A stretch of DNA of 64,000 bases from Nostocoides sp. (GCA_016702415.1 JADJEA010000001.1:725001-789000); one strand, 5' to 3'. Shown: positions 1 through 8,323, numbered from the stretch's first letter. Numbers and translations are program-made. Notes: a model not told the origin generated them from the sequence alone.

Positions 1-205
1 CGCGGCGCAGATGGACCAGGGCGTCATCGTCGGGCAGCTGCCGCTGGCCGGGGGGCAGCCGGAGCAGTTCGGCGCGGTCCTGGACAAGGGGTCGGCGCTG
101 ACTCCCTGCGTGACCGCCGCGGTCGATGCCCTGCGGGCCGACGGGTCCCTGGACACGCTGGTCCAGACGTGGCTGTCCGCGGCGGGCGCGCCCGCGCTCT
201 CGTGA
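1..205 (+). CDS. Amino-acid ABC transporter substrate-binding protein, C-terminal end (5' truncated)
   Basis: Only the last 67 or so residues lie in the window; the frame is open from base 2. The segment (GQLPLAGGQPEQFGAVLDK, then a run ending LRADGSLDTLVQTWL) matches the C-terminal lobe of family 3 periplasmic solute-binding proteins, where a conserved 'F-G-hydrophobic-K then short helix then DGT-hydrophobic-W' pattern closes the fold. In this family the protein is a lipoprotein that captures a polar amino acid outside the cell and delivers it to the permease. Its TGA stop overlaps the GTG start of the permease (GTGA), so the genes are co-translated. Substrate cannot be told from this fragment. 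Confidence 0.8.
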   Translation, partial: AAQMDQGVIVGQLPLAGGQPEQFGAVLDKGSALTPCVTAAVDALRADGSLDTLVQTWLSAAGAPALS

Positions 206-1335
206 CCGAGTCCGCCGCCCCCCTCGACCCCGGCGCTCCATCCGACCCCGGCGCTCCCTCCGACACCCGCGCCAGTCTCAACCGCGGTGCTCCCTCCGAC
301 ACCCGCGCCAGTCTCAACCGCGGTGCTCCATCCGACGCCGGCGCCACGCTCGACCGCGGCGCTCCATCCGACCCCCGCGCTCCATCCGACACCCGCGCCA
401 GTCTCAACCGCGGTGCTCCATCCGACACCCGGGCGGCGAACGGCCGCGCTGTCGGGGCGCGCGCGTTCGGGACGCCCGCCGTCGGCGCGGGCGACGCGTG
501 GCAGCCGTCGGCGATCGAACGGGAGCGCGCGGCATACCGGCGTGCCCAGACCCGCAGGTCGGTCGTCATCGCGACGGTGGCGACGATCGTGCTGGTCGCG
601 GTGGCGAGTATCGCGCTGACGTCGTCGCCGGGGTGGCCGGCCCTGCGGCATACCTTCTTCGACTGGGGCAAGGCGCGGGAGTCGTTCCCGGCGGTCCTCT
701 CGGGACTCTGGCTCAACATCCGCGTCATGCTCGTCTGCGCACTTGTCATCGGCGTCCTCGGGATGGCGCTCGCGGTCCTGCGCACCCTGCGGGGGCCGGT
801 GTGGTTCCCGGTGCGGGCCTTCGCGACGGCTTATGTCGACCTCTTCCGCGGGCTGCCGTTGCTTCTCGTGCTCTTCCTCCTCGGGTTCGGGATGCCCGCG
901 CTGCGCTTCTCGGGCCTGCCGAACAGCGCGTTGTTCTGGGGCTCGACCGCCATCGTCCTGTCCTATTCCGCCTATGTCGCCGAGGTCTTCCGGGCCGGGA
1001 TCGAGTCGGTTCATCCCTCGCAATGGGCCGCGGCGCGATCGCTCGGCCTCACCTATCGACAGACGCTGCGCCACGTCGTCCTGCCGCAGGCGGTCCGGCG
1101 CGTGGTGCCGGCGCTGATGAACGACCTCGTCTCGCTGCAGAAGGACTCCGGCCTCATCGCGGTCCTCGGCATCGTCGATGCCATCCGGGCAGCCCAGATC
1201 GAGACCTCACTCGACTACAACTACACGCCGTATGTGGTGGCGGGCGTGCTCTTCGTCTGTCTCACCGTGCCGATGGCGCGCTTCACCGACTGGCTGGCTC
1301 GGCGCCAGGGCGTGCACACCGGGGGTATCCGGTGA
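202..1335 (+). CDS. Polar amino-acid ABC transporter permease with repeat-rich N-terminus
   Basis: Inner-membrane subunit of a HisM/GlnP-type importer, 377 residues. GTG at 202 is chosen because it makes a GTGA overlap with the upstream stop; an ATG/GTG 33 bases earlier would lie inside that gene. The first membrane helix starts near residue 117 and the fold contains the usual five segments. The cytoplasmic EAA loop (about residues 270-297, HPSQWAAARSLGLTYRQTL then VLPQA) is the site that contacts the ATPase. Unusually, residues 8-85 before the first helix are a Pro/Ala/Ser/Asp-rich tandem repeat (GAPSDTRASLNR unit), absent from typical family members of 220-300 residues. The ATPase gene follows with another GTGA overlap. 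Confidence 0.88.
   Translation: MTESAAPLDPGAPSDPGAPSDTRASLNRGAPSDTRASLNRGAPSDAGATLDRGAPSDPRAPSDTRASLNRGAPSDTRAANGRAVGARAFGTPAVGAGDAWQPSAIERERAAYRRAQTRRSVVIATVATIVLVAVASIALTSSPGWPALRHTFFDWGKARESFPAVLSGLWLNIRVMLVCALVIGVLGMALAVLRTLRGPVWFPVRAFATAYVDLFRGLPLLLVLFLLGFGMPALRFSGLPNSALFWGSTAIVLSYSAYVAEVFRAGIESVHPSQWAAARSLGLTYRQTLRHVVLPQAVRRVVPALMNDLVSLQKDSGLIAVLGIVDAIRAAQIETSLDYNYTPYVVAGVLFVCLTVPMARFTDWLARRQGVHTGGIR
220..440 (+). repeat. 36-base in-frame tandem repeat in permease N-terminus
   Basis: About five to six imperfect copies of a 36-base unit, or of its 12-15 base sub-parts (ctcc-atccgac then acccgcgccagtctcaac). They encode repeats of GAPSDTRASLNR and shorter GAPSDP units. The repeat stays in frame with the permease. 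Confidence 0.8.
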
Positions 1336-2129
1336 ACGCTCACGACGGCGCGGCGGGTGCCGCCGCGCGTGCGGAGCCGTCGTCTTCTCCGGCCGGCGAG
1401 CCGCTGCTGGAGATCGAGCGACTCCGCAAGTCGTTCGGGACCAATGTCGTCCTGCGCGAGGTGAGTCTGTCGGTCCGCGAGGGTGAGTGCGTCGTCCTCA
1501 TCGGGGCCTCCGGCTCCGGCAAGTCCACGCTGCTGCGCTGCGTCAACCTCCTCGAGCACGTCGACGACGGCGTGATCCGGCTGGCCGGCCGCGACATAAC
1601 CGACCCCCGGGTCGACGCGGACGAGGTCCGGTCGCGGATCGGGATGGTCTTCCAGTCCTACAACCTTTTCCCCCACCTCAGTGTCCTGGACAACGTCACC
1701 CTCGCGCCGATCCGCGTCCACGGTATGCCGCGCGCCGCCGCCCGCGATCGCGCCCGCGCGATGCTGGAACGGGTCGGGTTGTCGGACAAGCAGAATGCGC
1801 GTCCTGATGCGCTCTCCGGCGGACAGCAACAGCGCGTCGCGATCGCCCGCGCCCTCGTCACCGACCCCGTGCTCATGCTCCTCGACGAAGTCACCTCGGC
1901 ACTCGATCCCGAACTCGTGGGGGAGGTGCTCGACCTCCTGCGCGATCTGAAGGCCGACGGTATGACGATGATCGTCAACACCCACGAGATGGGCTTCGCC
2001 CGGCAAGTGGCGGATGTCGTGTGCTTCCTCGACGGTGGCGGCATCGTCGAGCAGGGGCCACCCGAGCGCGTTCTCGGCGATCCTCGGGAGGAACGCACGC
2101 GCCGCTTCCTCTCCCGACTGCACGGCTGA
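1332..2129 (+). CDS. Polar amino-acid ABC transporter ATP-binding protein
   Basis: Cytoplasmic ATPase of a GlnQ/HisP-type importer, 265 residues. It has Walker A GASGSGKST (about residues 57-65), Q-loop QSYNLFPHL (about 107), signature LSGGQQQR (about 160), Walker B LMLLDEVTSALDP (about 180) and H-loop THEMGF (about 216). The GTG start at 1332 overlaps the permease stop (GTGA). The first 25 residues before the ABC fold are Ala/Ser-rich and probably disordered. A Val replaces the usual Pro after the Walker B Glu (DEVTSALD), a common variant in GlnQ-like proteins. It is the last gene of the operon; a convergent gene follows. Confidence 0.92.
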   Translation: MNAHDGAAGAAARAEPSSSPAGEPLLEIERLRKSFGTNVVLREVSLSVREGECVVLIGASGSGKSTLLRCVNLLEHVDDGVIRLAGRDITDPRVDADEVRSRIGMVFQSYNLFPHLSVLDNVTLAPIRVHGMPRAAARDRARAMLERVGLSDKQNARPDALSGGQQQRVAIARALVTDPVLMLLDEVTSALDPELVGEVLDLLRDLKADGMTMIVNTHEMGFARQVADVVCFLDGGGIVEQGPPERVLGDPREERTRRFLSRLHG

Positions 2130-2141
2130 CCGGACCACGCT

Positions 2142-2189
2142 GAGGGCTGCTCGTGCACGTCAGGCAGAGGGCTGCTCGTGCACGTCAGG
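2142..2189. repeat. Two 23-base direct repeats
   Basis: Two identical copies of a 23-base unit starting gagggctgctcgtgcacgtc (2142-2164 and 2167-2189), 25-base period, just after the ABC ATPase stop and over the extreme 3' end of the convergent HNH frame. Confidence 0.85.
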
Positions 2190-4340
2190 GCGGAGGGCTG
2201 GTCGTCTCAGGCCGGCTTCTTCCGGAAGTGGATCCAGTTCGTGTCGAGGCGCTCCCCAGAGGGTGGCTGGTAGCCGGGGTCGGGCAGTGCACTCAGGCCG
2301 ATTCGCCCACCGGGGCCGAGGCGCCCGCCTTGTCCTTCCTTGTCGCGTTCTCCCGGGTCGCCTTGTCCCGTGTCGCCTTGTCGCGGGTCGCCTTGTCTTC
2401 CCGGGTCGCCCTGTCGCGGTTCGCCTTGTCTTCCCGGGTCGCCCTGTCGCGGGTCGCCTTGTCTTCCCGGGTCGCCTTGTCGCGGGTCGCCTTGTCTTCC
2501 CGGGTCGCCTTGTCCCGGTCGCCTTGTCTTCCGGGTCGCCTTGTCCTCCCGAGTCGCCCTGTCTTCCCGGGTCGCCTTGTCCCGGGTCGCCTTGTCTTCC
2601 CGGGTCGCCTTGTCGCGGGTCGCCTTGTCTTCCCGGGTCGCCTTGTCGCGGGTCGCCTTGTCTTCCCGGGTCGCCCTGTCGCGGGTCGCCTTGTCTTCCC
2701 GGGTCGCCCTGTCGCGGGTCGCCTTGTCTTCCCGGGTCGCCTTGTCCCGGGTCGCCTTGTCCTCCGGGGTCGCCGGGATCGCCGGGAGCCTGTTGGTCGC
2801 CGGGATCGCGCGGCGGGTGAGGTGGATGGACCTGGATCGTGCGACCGCTGCGATTGGTGAGGGTGAATGGGACGAGGGGGTTGCGGGTTGGGGCGATGGT
2901 GAAGTCGCCGCGGTGATGAGCGGCGTGGTGGTGCGGGCAAAGGCAAGCGAGGTTGTCGTAGTCGTGGCCGCCACCGTCGGCCTGATGGTGGATGTGGTGA
3001 ATCTCGACGTGGCGAGTCGCTCCGCAGCCGGGGTAGACGCAGCCGCGGTCACGGTCCTCGACGAGCCTTCGGGTTCGCTCCGGGAGCGCATGGTGGGTGC
3101 GGCCGACGGAGATCGGCAGGCCTTGGGTGTGCCAGAGGGGTGCTGCGGGAGCGAGGCAACCGATGCGAGTGGCGAGGGCGTGCACGAGGGTGCCGCGCGC
3201 GTTGATCCAAGCGCCCTCGGTGTCGAGGTGAAGGTAGATGCGGTAATGGGCGGCCCGGGACGGGCTGCTCAACGCGGCCAAGGAGCGCGAGGCGATCTCG
3301 GTCATCGCGGTAGCCAGGGTGGTGTCGGGATCGGTGCTGTGGAATCGGGCGTCCTTGGCCTCGCGCAAGGCGTTCTCGATCAGCGCGCCGTCAAGGGCGT
3401 CGAAGCTGCCCCGCAGCATCAGTCGGCCCTCGTCCCACCAGAGGGAGAGCTCACTCGGGCGGGCGGGGTCCAGCCGTCCGATCCCCTCGTCCCCGAGCAC
3501 GAGGGAACTCGCCTCGGCCGCACCGGCAGGGGCTGGTGCGGGCACCTGCGTGGTGGTCGGGAGCGCCGCAGCCGGGTCGCCGACCGAGCCGTCCGCGCCC
3601 GCGCCCTCACCCTCACCCGCGCCCTCGCGCTCCCCATGAGCCGCCGGCGTGTCCGGCTGGGCGGTCGGGCTGGACGCGAGGTCGAGTCGCGTGGCCGGGT
3701 CGGGCTCGGAGCGGTGGTCAGAGGGGTCGATGGCGGGGGTGGCGGCCGTGGCGGGGACGTCGGTGTCGAAGGGGTAGCGGCTGAGGGTACGTCGCAGCTG
3801 CGTGACCGTCATCAGGGGCGCAAGGTCGCAGACCGCGTCTTCATAGGCAATGGGGACTCGTGCCGCGATGGCGCCGGCCTGGTCCAGGGACAGGCGTCCG
3901 TCATCGACCAGGCCCGTTAGAGTGGGCAGGCGGCGACGAGCGCGGGCGAGAGTGACGATTTGGGCGGCGGTACCGTGGGAAATGCCGGCACGGAGGGTGA
4001 GCCAGTGTTCGGGGGAGCGGATCCCGCCGTGGGCACCCCAGGCGTCGGCGTCGATCACGCGCGCGGTGACCTCGACCAGGCGTGCGTGGAGGAGGTTGAG
4101 TCGGCCGGCGATCTGGGCGACCTCTGCCGTGACCACGTCGTCCCAGGCGCCATCGCCAGGAACAGAAGGGCCAGCGACAACACGGTCCCAGCCGTCAACA
4201 GCGGGCACCTGACCCGCACCCGCGGGCGCGTCCCCACCCGGCGCCTTAGAAGTCCCGGAGGCGATGTCCGCGGGCGGGGGCAGGATCGGCTCACCGCGAG
4301 TGTCTCGCGTCCCCCAGTCACGGCTCTCGTGATCCGTCAT
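2160..4340 (-). CDS. DUF222/HNH endonuclease-domain protein with collagen-like C-terminal repeats (apparent frameshifts near 2516 and 2531)
   Basis: ATG at 4340 is preferred over upstream starts because GGGGGACG precedes it. The N-terminal half holds a DUF222 helical domain (about residues 75-190). An HNH nuclease domain lies at about residues 425-485, with CVYPGCG, the EIHHIHH motif and CPHHHAAHH as candidate metal ligands. Such proteins are abundant in actinomycetes and their target is unknown. From about residue 515 the protein becomes GDPGRQGDPRQ repeats of 11 residues. The repeats change frame at two one-base deletions, each visible against the 33-base consensus (near 2531, then near 2516). 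Correcting both keeps the GDP repeat and ends at 2207 with a well-formed tail (LDTNWIHFRKKPA). As it stands the frame runs to 2160 through a TRRPGK-type shadow repeat. Confidence 0.8.
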   Translation of the reverse strand: MTDHESRDWGTRDTRGEPILPPPADIASGTSKAPGGDAPAGAGQVPAVDGWDRVVAGPSVPGDGAWDDVVTAEVAQIAGRLNLLHARLVEVTARVIDADAWGAHGGIRSPEHWLTLRAGISHGTAAQIVTLARARRRLPTLTGLVDDGRLSLDQAGAIAARVPIAYEDAVCDLAPLMTVTQLRRTLSRYPFDTDVPATAATPAIDPSDHRSEPDPATRLDLASSPTAQPDTPAAHGEREGAGEGEGAGADGSVGDPAAALPTTTQVPAPAPAGAAEASSLVLGDEGIGRLDPARPSELSLWWDEGRLMLRGSFDALDGALIENALREAKDARFHSTDPDTTLATAMTEIASRSLAALSSPSRAAHYRIYLHLDTEGAWINARGTLVHALATRIGCLAPAAPLWHTQGLPISVGRTHHALPERTRRLVEDRDRGCVYPGCGATRHVEIHHIHHQADGGGHDYDNLACLCPHHHAAHHRGDFTIAPTRNPLVPFTLTNRSGRTIQVHPPHPPRDPGDQQAPGDPGDPGGQGDPGQGDPGRQGDPRQGDPGRQGDPRQGDPGRQGDPRQGDPGRQGDPRQGDPGRQGDPGQGDPGRQGDSGGQGDPEDKATGTRRPGKTRRPATRRPGKTRRPATGRPGKTRRTATGRPGKTRRPATRRHGTRRPGRTRQGRTRRAPRPRWANRPECTARPRLPATLWGAPRHELDPLPEEAGLRRPALRPDVHEQPSA
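2340..2790 (-). repeat. 33-base tandem repeat array (GDPGRQGDPRQ)
   Basis: About a dozen imperfect copies of a 33-base unit made of two related 15-18 base halves (gtcgccttgtcgcgg and gtcgccttgtcttcccgg on the plus strand). Copies vary by point changes plus two single-base deletions that shift frame. Confidence 0.9.
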
Positions 4341-4454
4341 CGAACGTCCCCCATGTCTCGTCAACTCACACTGCCTCGGCACGCGAGCCTCGTCACCCCA
4401 ACCTCGAGCGCGAAGGTCGCGCGCCCGGAGACTCCGCCCTTCTCCGCAACCCAA

Positions 4455-4486
4455 CACTGATATAATACATATATTCGATTAGATCC
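4455..4486. promoter_or_regulatory. AT-rich promoter island between divergent genes
   Basis: A short block (4457-4485) that is about 80% A/T in a region otherwise about 70% G/C. It contains TATAAT at 4461-4466 on the plus strand and TATTAT-like hexamers on the minus strand. It sits between the HNH gene (minus) and the DUF6578-like gene (plus), where divergent promoters are expected. No clear -35 box is seen at the right distance. Confidence 0.45.
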
Positions 4487-4582
4487 GCAAGGGGGGAGTC
4501 GGCATACACTCGCTCGGCACGGCGCCGCGGTGAGCGGGGCTTCAGACGATGGCCCGGCGCCGCCGACGAAAGGCGCCCGATC

Positions 4583-5101
4583 ATGGCTCAGGGCGACCCC
4601 CACAACGCCGACGACCCCGTCGACCGCCACGACTCCCACAACCCCGATCCCGTCCACGCGTTCACCAGCGCCTGGGAATACGACTGCTGTGGCGATCTCG
4701 TCACCGTCGGTGACGAACTGACGCTCGACCACATCCCCTACCAGCCACGCGCGGCCGCCGATAACGCGTTCGACGGCGTCCTCGACATCGACTGGTATGC
4801 CGGTCACCACACCACTGCAGACGAACCCGGCGCTTCCCGGACCCGGGTGCGGGTCCTCCGGCTGTGGGAGGCGTATGCCGACCTCGACTACCGCGGGGAC
4901 CTTCGCAGCTACGTCCCGATGGCCGGGACCGCCCGCCTCGTTCCCGTCCGTGACATGGTTCGTCATCGCGACACGCGGAGTGCCGGGTCGAGCCCCGCGA
5001 CCGCGCCCGCTCCCTCGCCCGCGCCCATCCCCACGCCCCCGGCGCGGTGGTCGGGTTACCACCTGGGATGGGTGCTGCAACTGGTTCCGCTCGAAGACTA
5101 A
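4583..5101 (+). CDS. DUF6578-like hypothetical protein
   Basis: 172 residues starting at ATG 4583, with GAAAGG upstream. The N-terminal section has a short 'WEYDCCGDLVTVGDELTLD' stretch. That resembles DUF6578 proteins of actinomycetes, which begin with a W-x(3)-C-C-G motif and a small beta domain; the assignment is from memory of the family and is tentative. The C-terminal 45 residues include a proline/alanine-rich linker (PAPSPAPIPTPP) before a final hydrophobic strand. No signal peptide or membrane helix is seen. It is transcribed away from the HNH gene across an AT-rich island and stands alone. Function is unknown. Confidence 0.65.
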   Translation: MAQGDPHNADDPVDRHDSHNPDPVHAFTSAWEYDCCGDLVTVGDELTLDHIPYQPRAAADNAFDGVLDIDWYAGHHTTADEPGASRTRVRVLRLWEAYADLDYRGDLRSYVPMAGTARLVPVRDMVRHRDTRSAGSSPATAPAPSPAPIPTPPARWSGYHLGWVLQLVPLED

Positions 5102-5384
5102 CGGCCCGAACTTGGTGGCAACGCTGTCGCTCACCAGAGGCGTTGCCGATCGGGAGGATCGTCCGGATCCACTCCACCTCGCTCCACCGGAACGTCCACG
5201 GTGACCCGTTCGGCCCCGTTGACCCCCGCCCCAACCCGGTCACGACTCCATAACCCAATCCACTGTCGCACCAAAGGAACTGTTATGGTTTCCGGTGTCC
5301 GGACGGGGGTCGGCCCGAACTCCCCACCCGTGAACTCATGGCCAGACTCGTCACTCACCCAACGGCCGCCGAAAGGAGCCACCC

Positions 5385-5936
5385 GTGATCGCGACCGATC
5401 TGCGTGGTCCCGACGCACTCGCCGCCGACTTTCGCCAGCGCTTGACCAATGCCCTGTTGTCGGATGTGGTCGATCGCATTGCCGCCCGGCGCGACCTGTG
5501 GGAGCCGCTGGTGTCCACGGTCCTCGGTGACCGTGTGGGAGAGCGGACCTGGGCGCGGCTTCCGGTTCGGGAGGATCTCGACGTCTTCGTCGTCACGTGG
5601 CGGACCTCCTCGCGCACCAGCCTCCACAGCCACGGCGGGGCCGCCTCGGCCTTCCGCACCGTGGAGGGGGTGCTCACCGAGATCCGACCCGACACGCGCG
5701 GGAGACTCATTCCGAGCAATTTCGCCCCGGGTCTGACCGCCCTCATCGCGGCCGACGAGGTCCACGACCTGCGCAACGAGCGCGGGCAACGGGCTGTGTC
5801 GGTCCATGCCTACGCGCCCGGGCTGACCTCGATCACCTATGTGGACATCATCGACGGCGTGGCCCGGCCGATCCGCACGACCTACCCGGGCACGTCGGCG
5901 CTCGACCCCCATTGGCCGCGCGCCACCAGGCCCTGA
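5385..5936 (+). CDS. Cysteine-dioxygenase-type cupin protein
   Basis: 183 residues, GTG start at 5385 with GAAAGGAG six bases upstream. The cupin core shows a His-x-His pair (TSLHSHGG, about residues 79-85) and a second His in the last strand (VSVHAY). These are the positions that bind iron in type I cysteine dioxygenases, with a downstream tyrosine in SITYVD. Family members oxidise cysteine to cysteine sulfinate; substrate here is inferred only from family. The gene ends inside the 3' end of the convergent TetR gene (55-base overlap), so opposing transcription is likely. The 283-base stretch before it (5102-5384) shows no convincing gene; one frame from 5285 has AAAGGAA ahead of an ATG but overlaps this gene and looks spurious. 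Confidence 0.78.
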   Translation: MIATDLRGPDALAADFRQRLTNALLSDVVDRIAARRDLWEPLVSTVLGDRVGERTWARLPVREDLDVFVVTWRTSSRTSLHSHGGAASAFRTVEGVLTEIRPDTRGRLIPSNFAPGLTALIAADEVHDLRNERGQRAVSVHAYAPGLTSITYVDIIDGVARPIRTTYPGTSALDPHWPRATRP

Positions 5937-6535
5937 TGCAGGCCCTGGATCAACAACCGGGTGTAGTCGTCGTCGGTGCCGCCGAAGGCATCCAAGAGTC
6001 CCGAGTCGAGGAGCATCGCCAGGCCGTGAACGCCCGACCAGGCGAGGAGCGTCCAGGGCCGAGAGTCCCCGGGCGGAATGCGGCCGGCCTCCTGACAGCG
6101 CTCGATTCCGCGGGCGAGGACCTCGAAGGCCCGTAGTCCCGCCTGCTCCGCCGCGTCGGGCCCGCCGGGGGCCCGGCGCAACTCGGGCCGGTTGAGGAGT
6201 TGGAACACCGCCCGCCGTTCGCGCGCGAATCGGATGTATGCCGCGCCGGTCGCGTCCAGCGCCTCCAGCGGGTCCGCGTGGGCATCCCAGGCGCGGGTGA
6301 GTTCGTCCGTCAACCACTCGAACCCCTCCACGACCATCGCCTCGACGAGCTCCCCTTTGGACGAGAAATGATGGTGCGGCGCAGCATGACTGACCCCGGA
6401 CCGGCGCGCGACCGCCCGGATGGTGACGGCATCCAAGCCGCCCTCCTCCAGCAACGCCCACGCGGCGCTGAGCAGGGCCTGACGCAGGTCGCCGTGGTGA
6501 TAGGGCTTGGCGTCGGCGAGGGGGGTGGACGGCAT
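5882..6535 (-). CDS. TetR/AcrR-family transcriptional regulator
   Basis: 217 residues. The N-terminal helix-turn-helix (about residues 15-60, DAVTIRAVARRSGVSHAAPH then FSSKGELVEAMV) is typical of TetR, and the C-terminal half is a helical ligand-binding domain of the WHG type. Its start ATG is inside a GTATGCCG octamer. It is divergent from the flavin oxidoreductase at 6652, with 116 bases between them that hold two related inverted-repeat candidates. The simplest reading is autoregulation and control of the oxidoreductase by a hydrophobic ligand. The ligand cannot be read from sequence. Confidence 0.88.
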   Translation of the reverse strand: MPSTPLADAKPYHHGDLRQALLSAAWALLEEGGLDAVTIRAVARRSGVSHAAPHHHFSSKGELVEAMVVEGFEWLTDELTRAWDAHADPLEALDATGAAYIRFARERRAVFQLLNRPELRRAPGGPDAAEQAGLRAFEVLARGIERCQEAGRIPPGDSRPWTLLAWSGVHGLAMLLDSGLLDAFGGTDDDYTRLLIQGLHQGLVARGQWGSSADVPG

Positions 6536-6553
6536 ACGGCACCCTATCCGGGC

Positions 6554-6597
6554 ATCTTGACAGTGTCAGGACCGAGGCGGGTATCTTGACGGTGCAA
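6554..6597. promoter_or_regulatory. Paired candidate TetR operators / promoter
   Basis: ATCTTGACAGTG (6554-6565) and ATCTTGACGGTG (6583-6594) form a direct repeat 29 bases apart. The first extends into the perfect palindrome TGACAGTGTCA (6558-6568) and the second into the near-palindrome TTGACGGTGCAA (6586-6597). Both include TTGAC, so they may overlap -35 boxes of the divergent promoters. Assignment to the adjacent TetR is inference from position. Confidence 0.5.
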
Positions 6598-6651
6598 AGA
6601 TAAGGGGCCTCGACCGATCGGCCGGGAGCCCCGTGATGACAGGGGGATGTC

Positions 6652-8220
6652 ATGACGACCTATGACGCCATCGTCGTCGGTTCGGGCGTCGGCGGCTTGG
6701 CCGCCGCCTCCTTGCTGACCCAGGTGGGCGGGTGGCGGGTCCTGGTGCTGGAGCGCCATTTCGCGCTCGGTGGATTCAATCATGCGTTCCAGCGCAAGGG
6801 CTTTCACTGGGACATCGGCCTGCACTATGTCGGCGACATGGCCCCGGGGTCGCAATTGCGCCGCATCATGGACCTGGTCACCAGGGGCGAGGTCGACTGG
6901 CGCCGGATGCCTGACGAGTTCGACGTCTTCCACTACCCGGACGAGCAGTTCGCGGCCCCGTCCGACGCCGATGAGTATGCCGACCGCCTCTGCGCCCGCT
7001 TCCCGGCCGAGGCGAGCGCCATCCGGGCGTACTTCGCCGACGTCCGGCGGGCGTCCGGATGGTTCGCCCGAGAGGTGGTCCGCTGGAACATCCCACGGCC
7101 GGCGAGCGCCGCCCTGGGATGGGCGCAGCGTCGGGACCGGGCCCTCGCCCTGACGACGACGGGAGCCTACCTGGGCAGCCGGTTCGCCGACCCGGCCCTG
7201 CGCGCGGCACTCGCCTCGCAATGGGGGGATTATGCTCTCCCGCCGCGGGATTCGGCGTTCGCCATGCACGCGCTCATCGTCGACCACTACCTGCGGGGTG
7301 GGTGGTATCCGGTCGGCGGCTCCACGGCGATGACCGCGGCCATGGTCGGGGTGATTCGGGACGGCGGGGGTGACGCCCAGGTCTACTCGACGGTGGAGGA
7401 GATCCTGATCGAGAACGGATCCGCCGCCGGAGTGCGCGTCGCGGTCAAGCGCGGGCGAGCCAGCCGCGTGCACGAGGTGCGCGCGCCCGTCGTGATCAGC
7501 GACGCCGGGGCCCGGGCGACCGTCGGCCGGCTCGTGTCGCGGTCGATGCCGCAAGAGCGGCTTCTGGCGGAGCACCCGTCCGGAACCGCTTGTGTCACAG
7601 CCTATCTCGGTCTCGCCCGGTCTCCGGAAGAGTTGGGGTTCCACGGGGAGAACCATTGGTATTTCACCAGCCTCGATCACGACGCCGCCGCGGCCTCGGA
7701 TGGCGCCCTGCGCGGCGAGCCGGGGCACGCCTACCTGAGTTTCCCGTCGCTGAAGGACCCGGGGGCGACGCGGCATACCGCCGAGATCATCACGACCGTC
7801 CCGGCGGCGGCGTTCGCGGCGTGGTCGGGCACCTCGTGGCAGCGGCGCGGCGACGACTACGACCAGCTCAAGCGGCGCATCGGGGACGGGTTGGTCCACT
7901 TCGTGGAGACGCGCGCGCCGGGGTTCCGTGCGCTGGTCGAGCACGTCGAGGTGTCCACCCCGCTGACCGTGTCTCAGTTCGCCGGCTATCCGTCCGGGAG
8001 CTTCGCCGACCTGGCTGGGACCCCGGATCGCTTGCGGCACAAGATGTTTCCCAGCCGGATCGGGCCTGGCCTCTATCTCACCGGTGCCGACGCGATGTCG
8101 CTGGGGATCGCCGGCGCGCTGATGGGCGCGGTGATGGCGGCGGGGTCGGCGATGGGACCACTCGGCATCCCGAGGGTGATGGCGCGGGCGGCCCGCCGTC
8201 GGCCACCCGGCGTCGCCTAG
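6652..8220 (+). CDS. FAD-dependent oxidoreductase of the phytoene desaturase/retinol saturase family
   Basis: 522 residues, ATG at 6652 with GGGGGA upstream. The N-terminal Rossmann motif is VVGSGVGGLAAASLL (about residues 8-22), followed by the LERH acidic-strand end and the GGFNHAFQRKGFHWDIGLHYVGD segment characteristic of retinol saturase/carotenoid desaturase-like enzymes. The C-terminal FAD contact reads YLTGADAMSLGIAGALMGAVMA. Family members saturate or desaturate polyene lipids; the substrate here is unknown and no carotenoid genes are nearby. It is divergent from a TetR gene that probably controls it. Confidence 0.85.
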   Translation: MTTYDAIVVGSGVGGLAAASLLTQVGGWRVLVLERHFALGGFNHAFQRKGFHWDIGLHYVGDMAPGSQLRRIMDLVTRGEVDWRRMPDEFDVFHYPDEQFAAPSDADEYADRLCARFPAEASAIRAYFADVRRASGWFAREVVRWNIPRPASAALGWAQRRDRALALTTTGAYLGSRFADPALRAALASQWGDYALPPRDSAFAMHALIVDHYLRGGWYPVGGSTAMTAAMVGVIRDGGGDAQVYSTVEEILIENGSAAGVRVAVKRGRASRVHEVRAPVVISDAGARATVGRLVSRSMPQERLLAEHPSGTACVTAYLGLARSPEELGFHGENHWYFTSLDHDAAAASDGALRGEPGHAYLSFPSLKDPGATRHTAEIITTVPAAAFAAWSGTSWQRRGDDYDQLKRRIGDGLVHFVETRAPGFRALVEHVEVSTPLTVSQFAGYPSGSFADLAGTPDRLRHKMFPSRIGPGLYLTGADAMSLGIAGALMGAVMAAGSAMGPLGIPRVMARAARRRPPGVA

Positions 8221-8257
8221 TCCCGTCGGCGACGCGCGCTCCCGGTGGGCGGGGCCC

Positions 8258-8302
8258 GGGCATCGAAGAGTCGGGCATCGAAGAGTCGGGCATCGAGGGG
8301 CG
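8258..8302. repeat. 15-base tandem repeat, about 2.7 copies
   Basis: Unit gggcatcgaagagtc at 8258-8272 and 8273-8287, then a degraded third copy. It lies in the 103-base gap between the oxidoreductase and the YdeI-like gene. Confidence 0.85.
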
Positions 8303-8323
8303 GGGCATGGAAGGGTATGCCGC

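Noticed and set aside
24..785. Long minus-strand frame opposite the permease
   Set aside because: Arg/Pro/Ala-rich shadow of the repeat and permease coding strand with no family match.
126..1331. Upstream extension of the first ABC ATPase frame through the permease gene
   Set aside because: Arg-rich out-of-frame reading of the permease; the ATPase starts at GTG 1332 by GTGA overlap.
2340..3920. Large plus-strand frame opposite the HNH gene
   Set aside because: Open only because of the repeat composition; DUF222 and HNH motifs are on the minus strand.
5285..5530. Small frame with AAAGGAA and ATG upstream of the cupin gene
   Set aside because: Overlaps the cupin gene by over 140 bases and has Arg-rich out-of-frame composition; no leader-peptide feature convincing enough.
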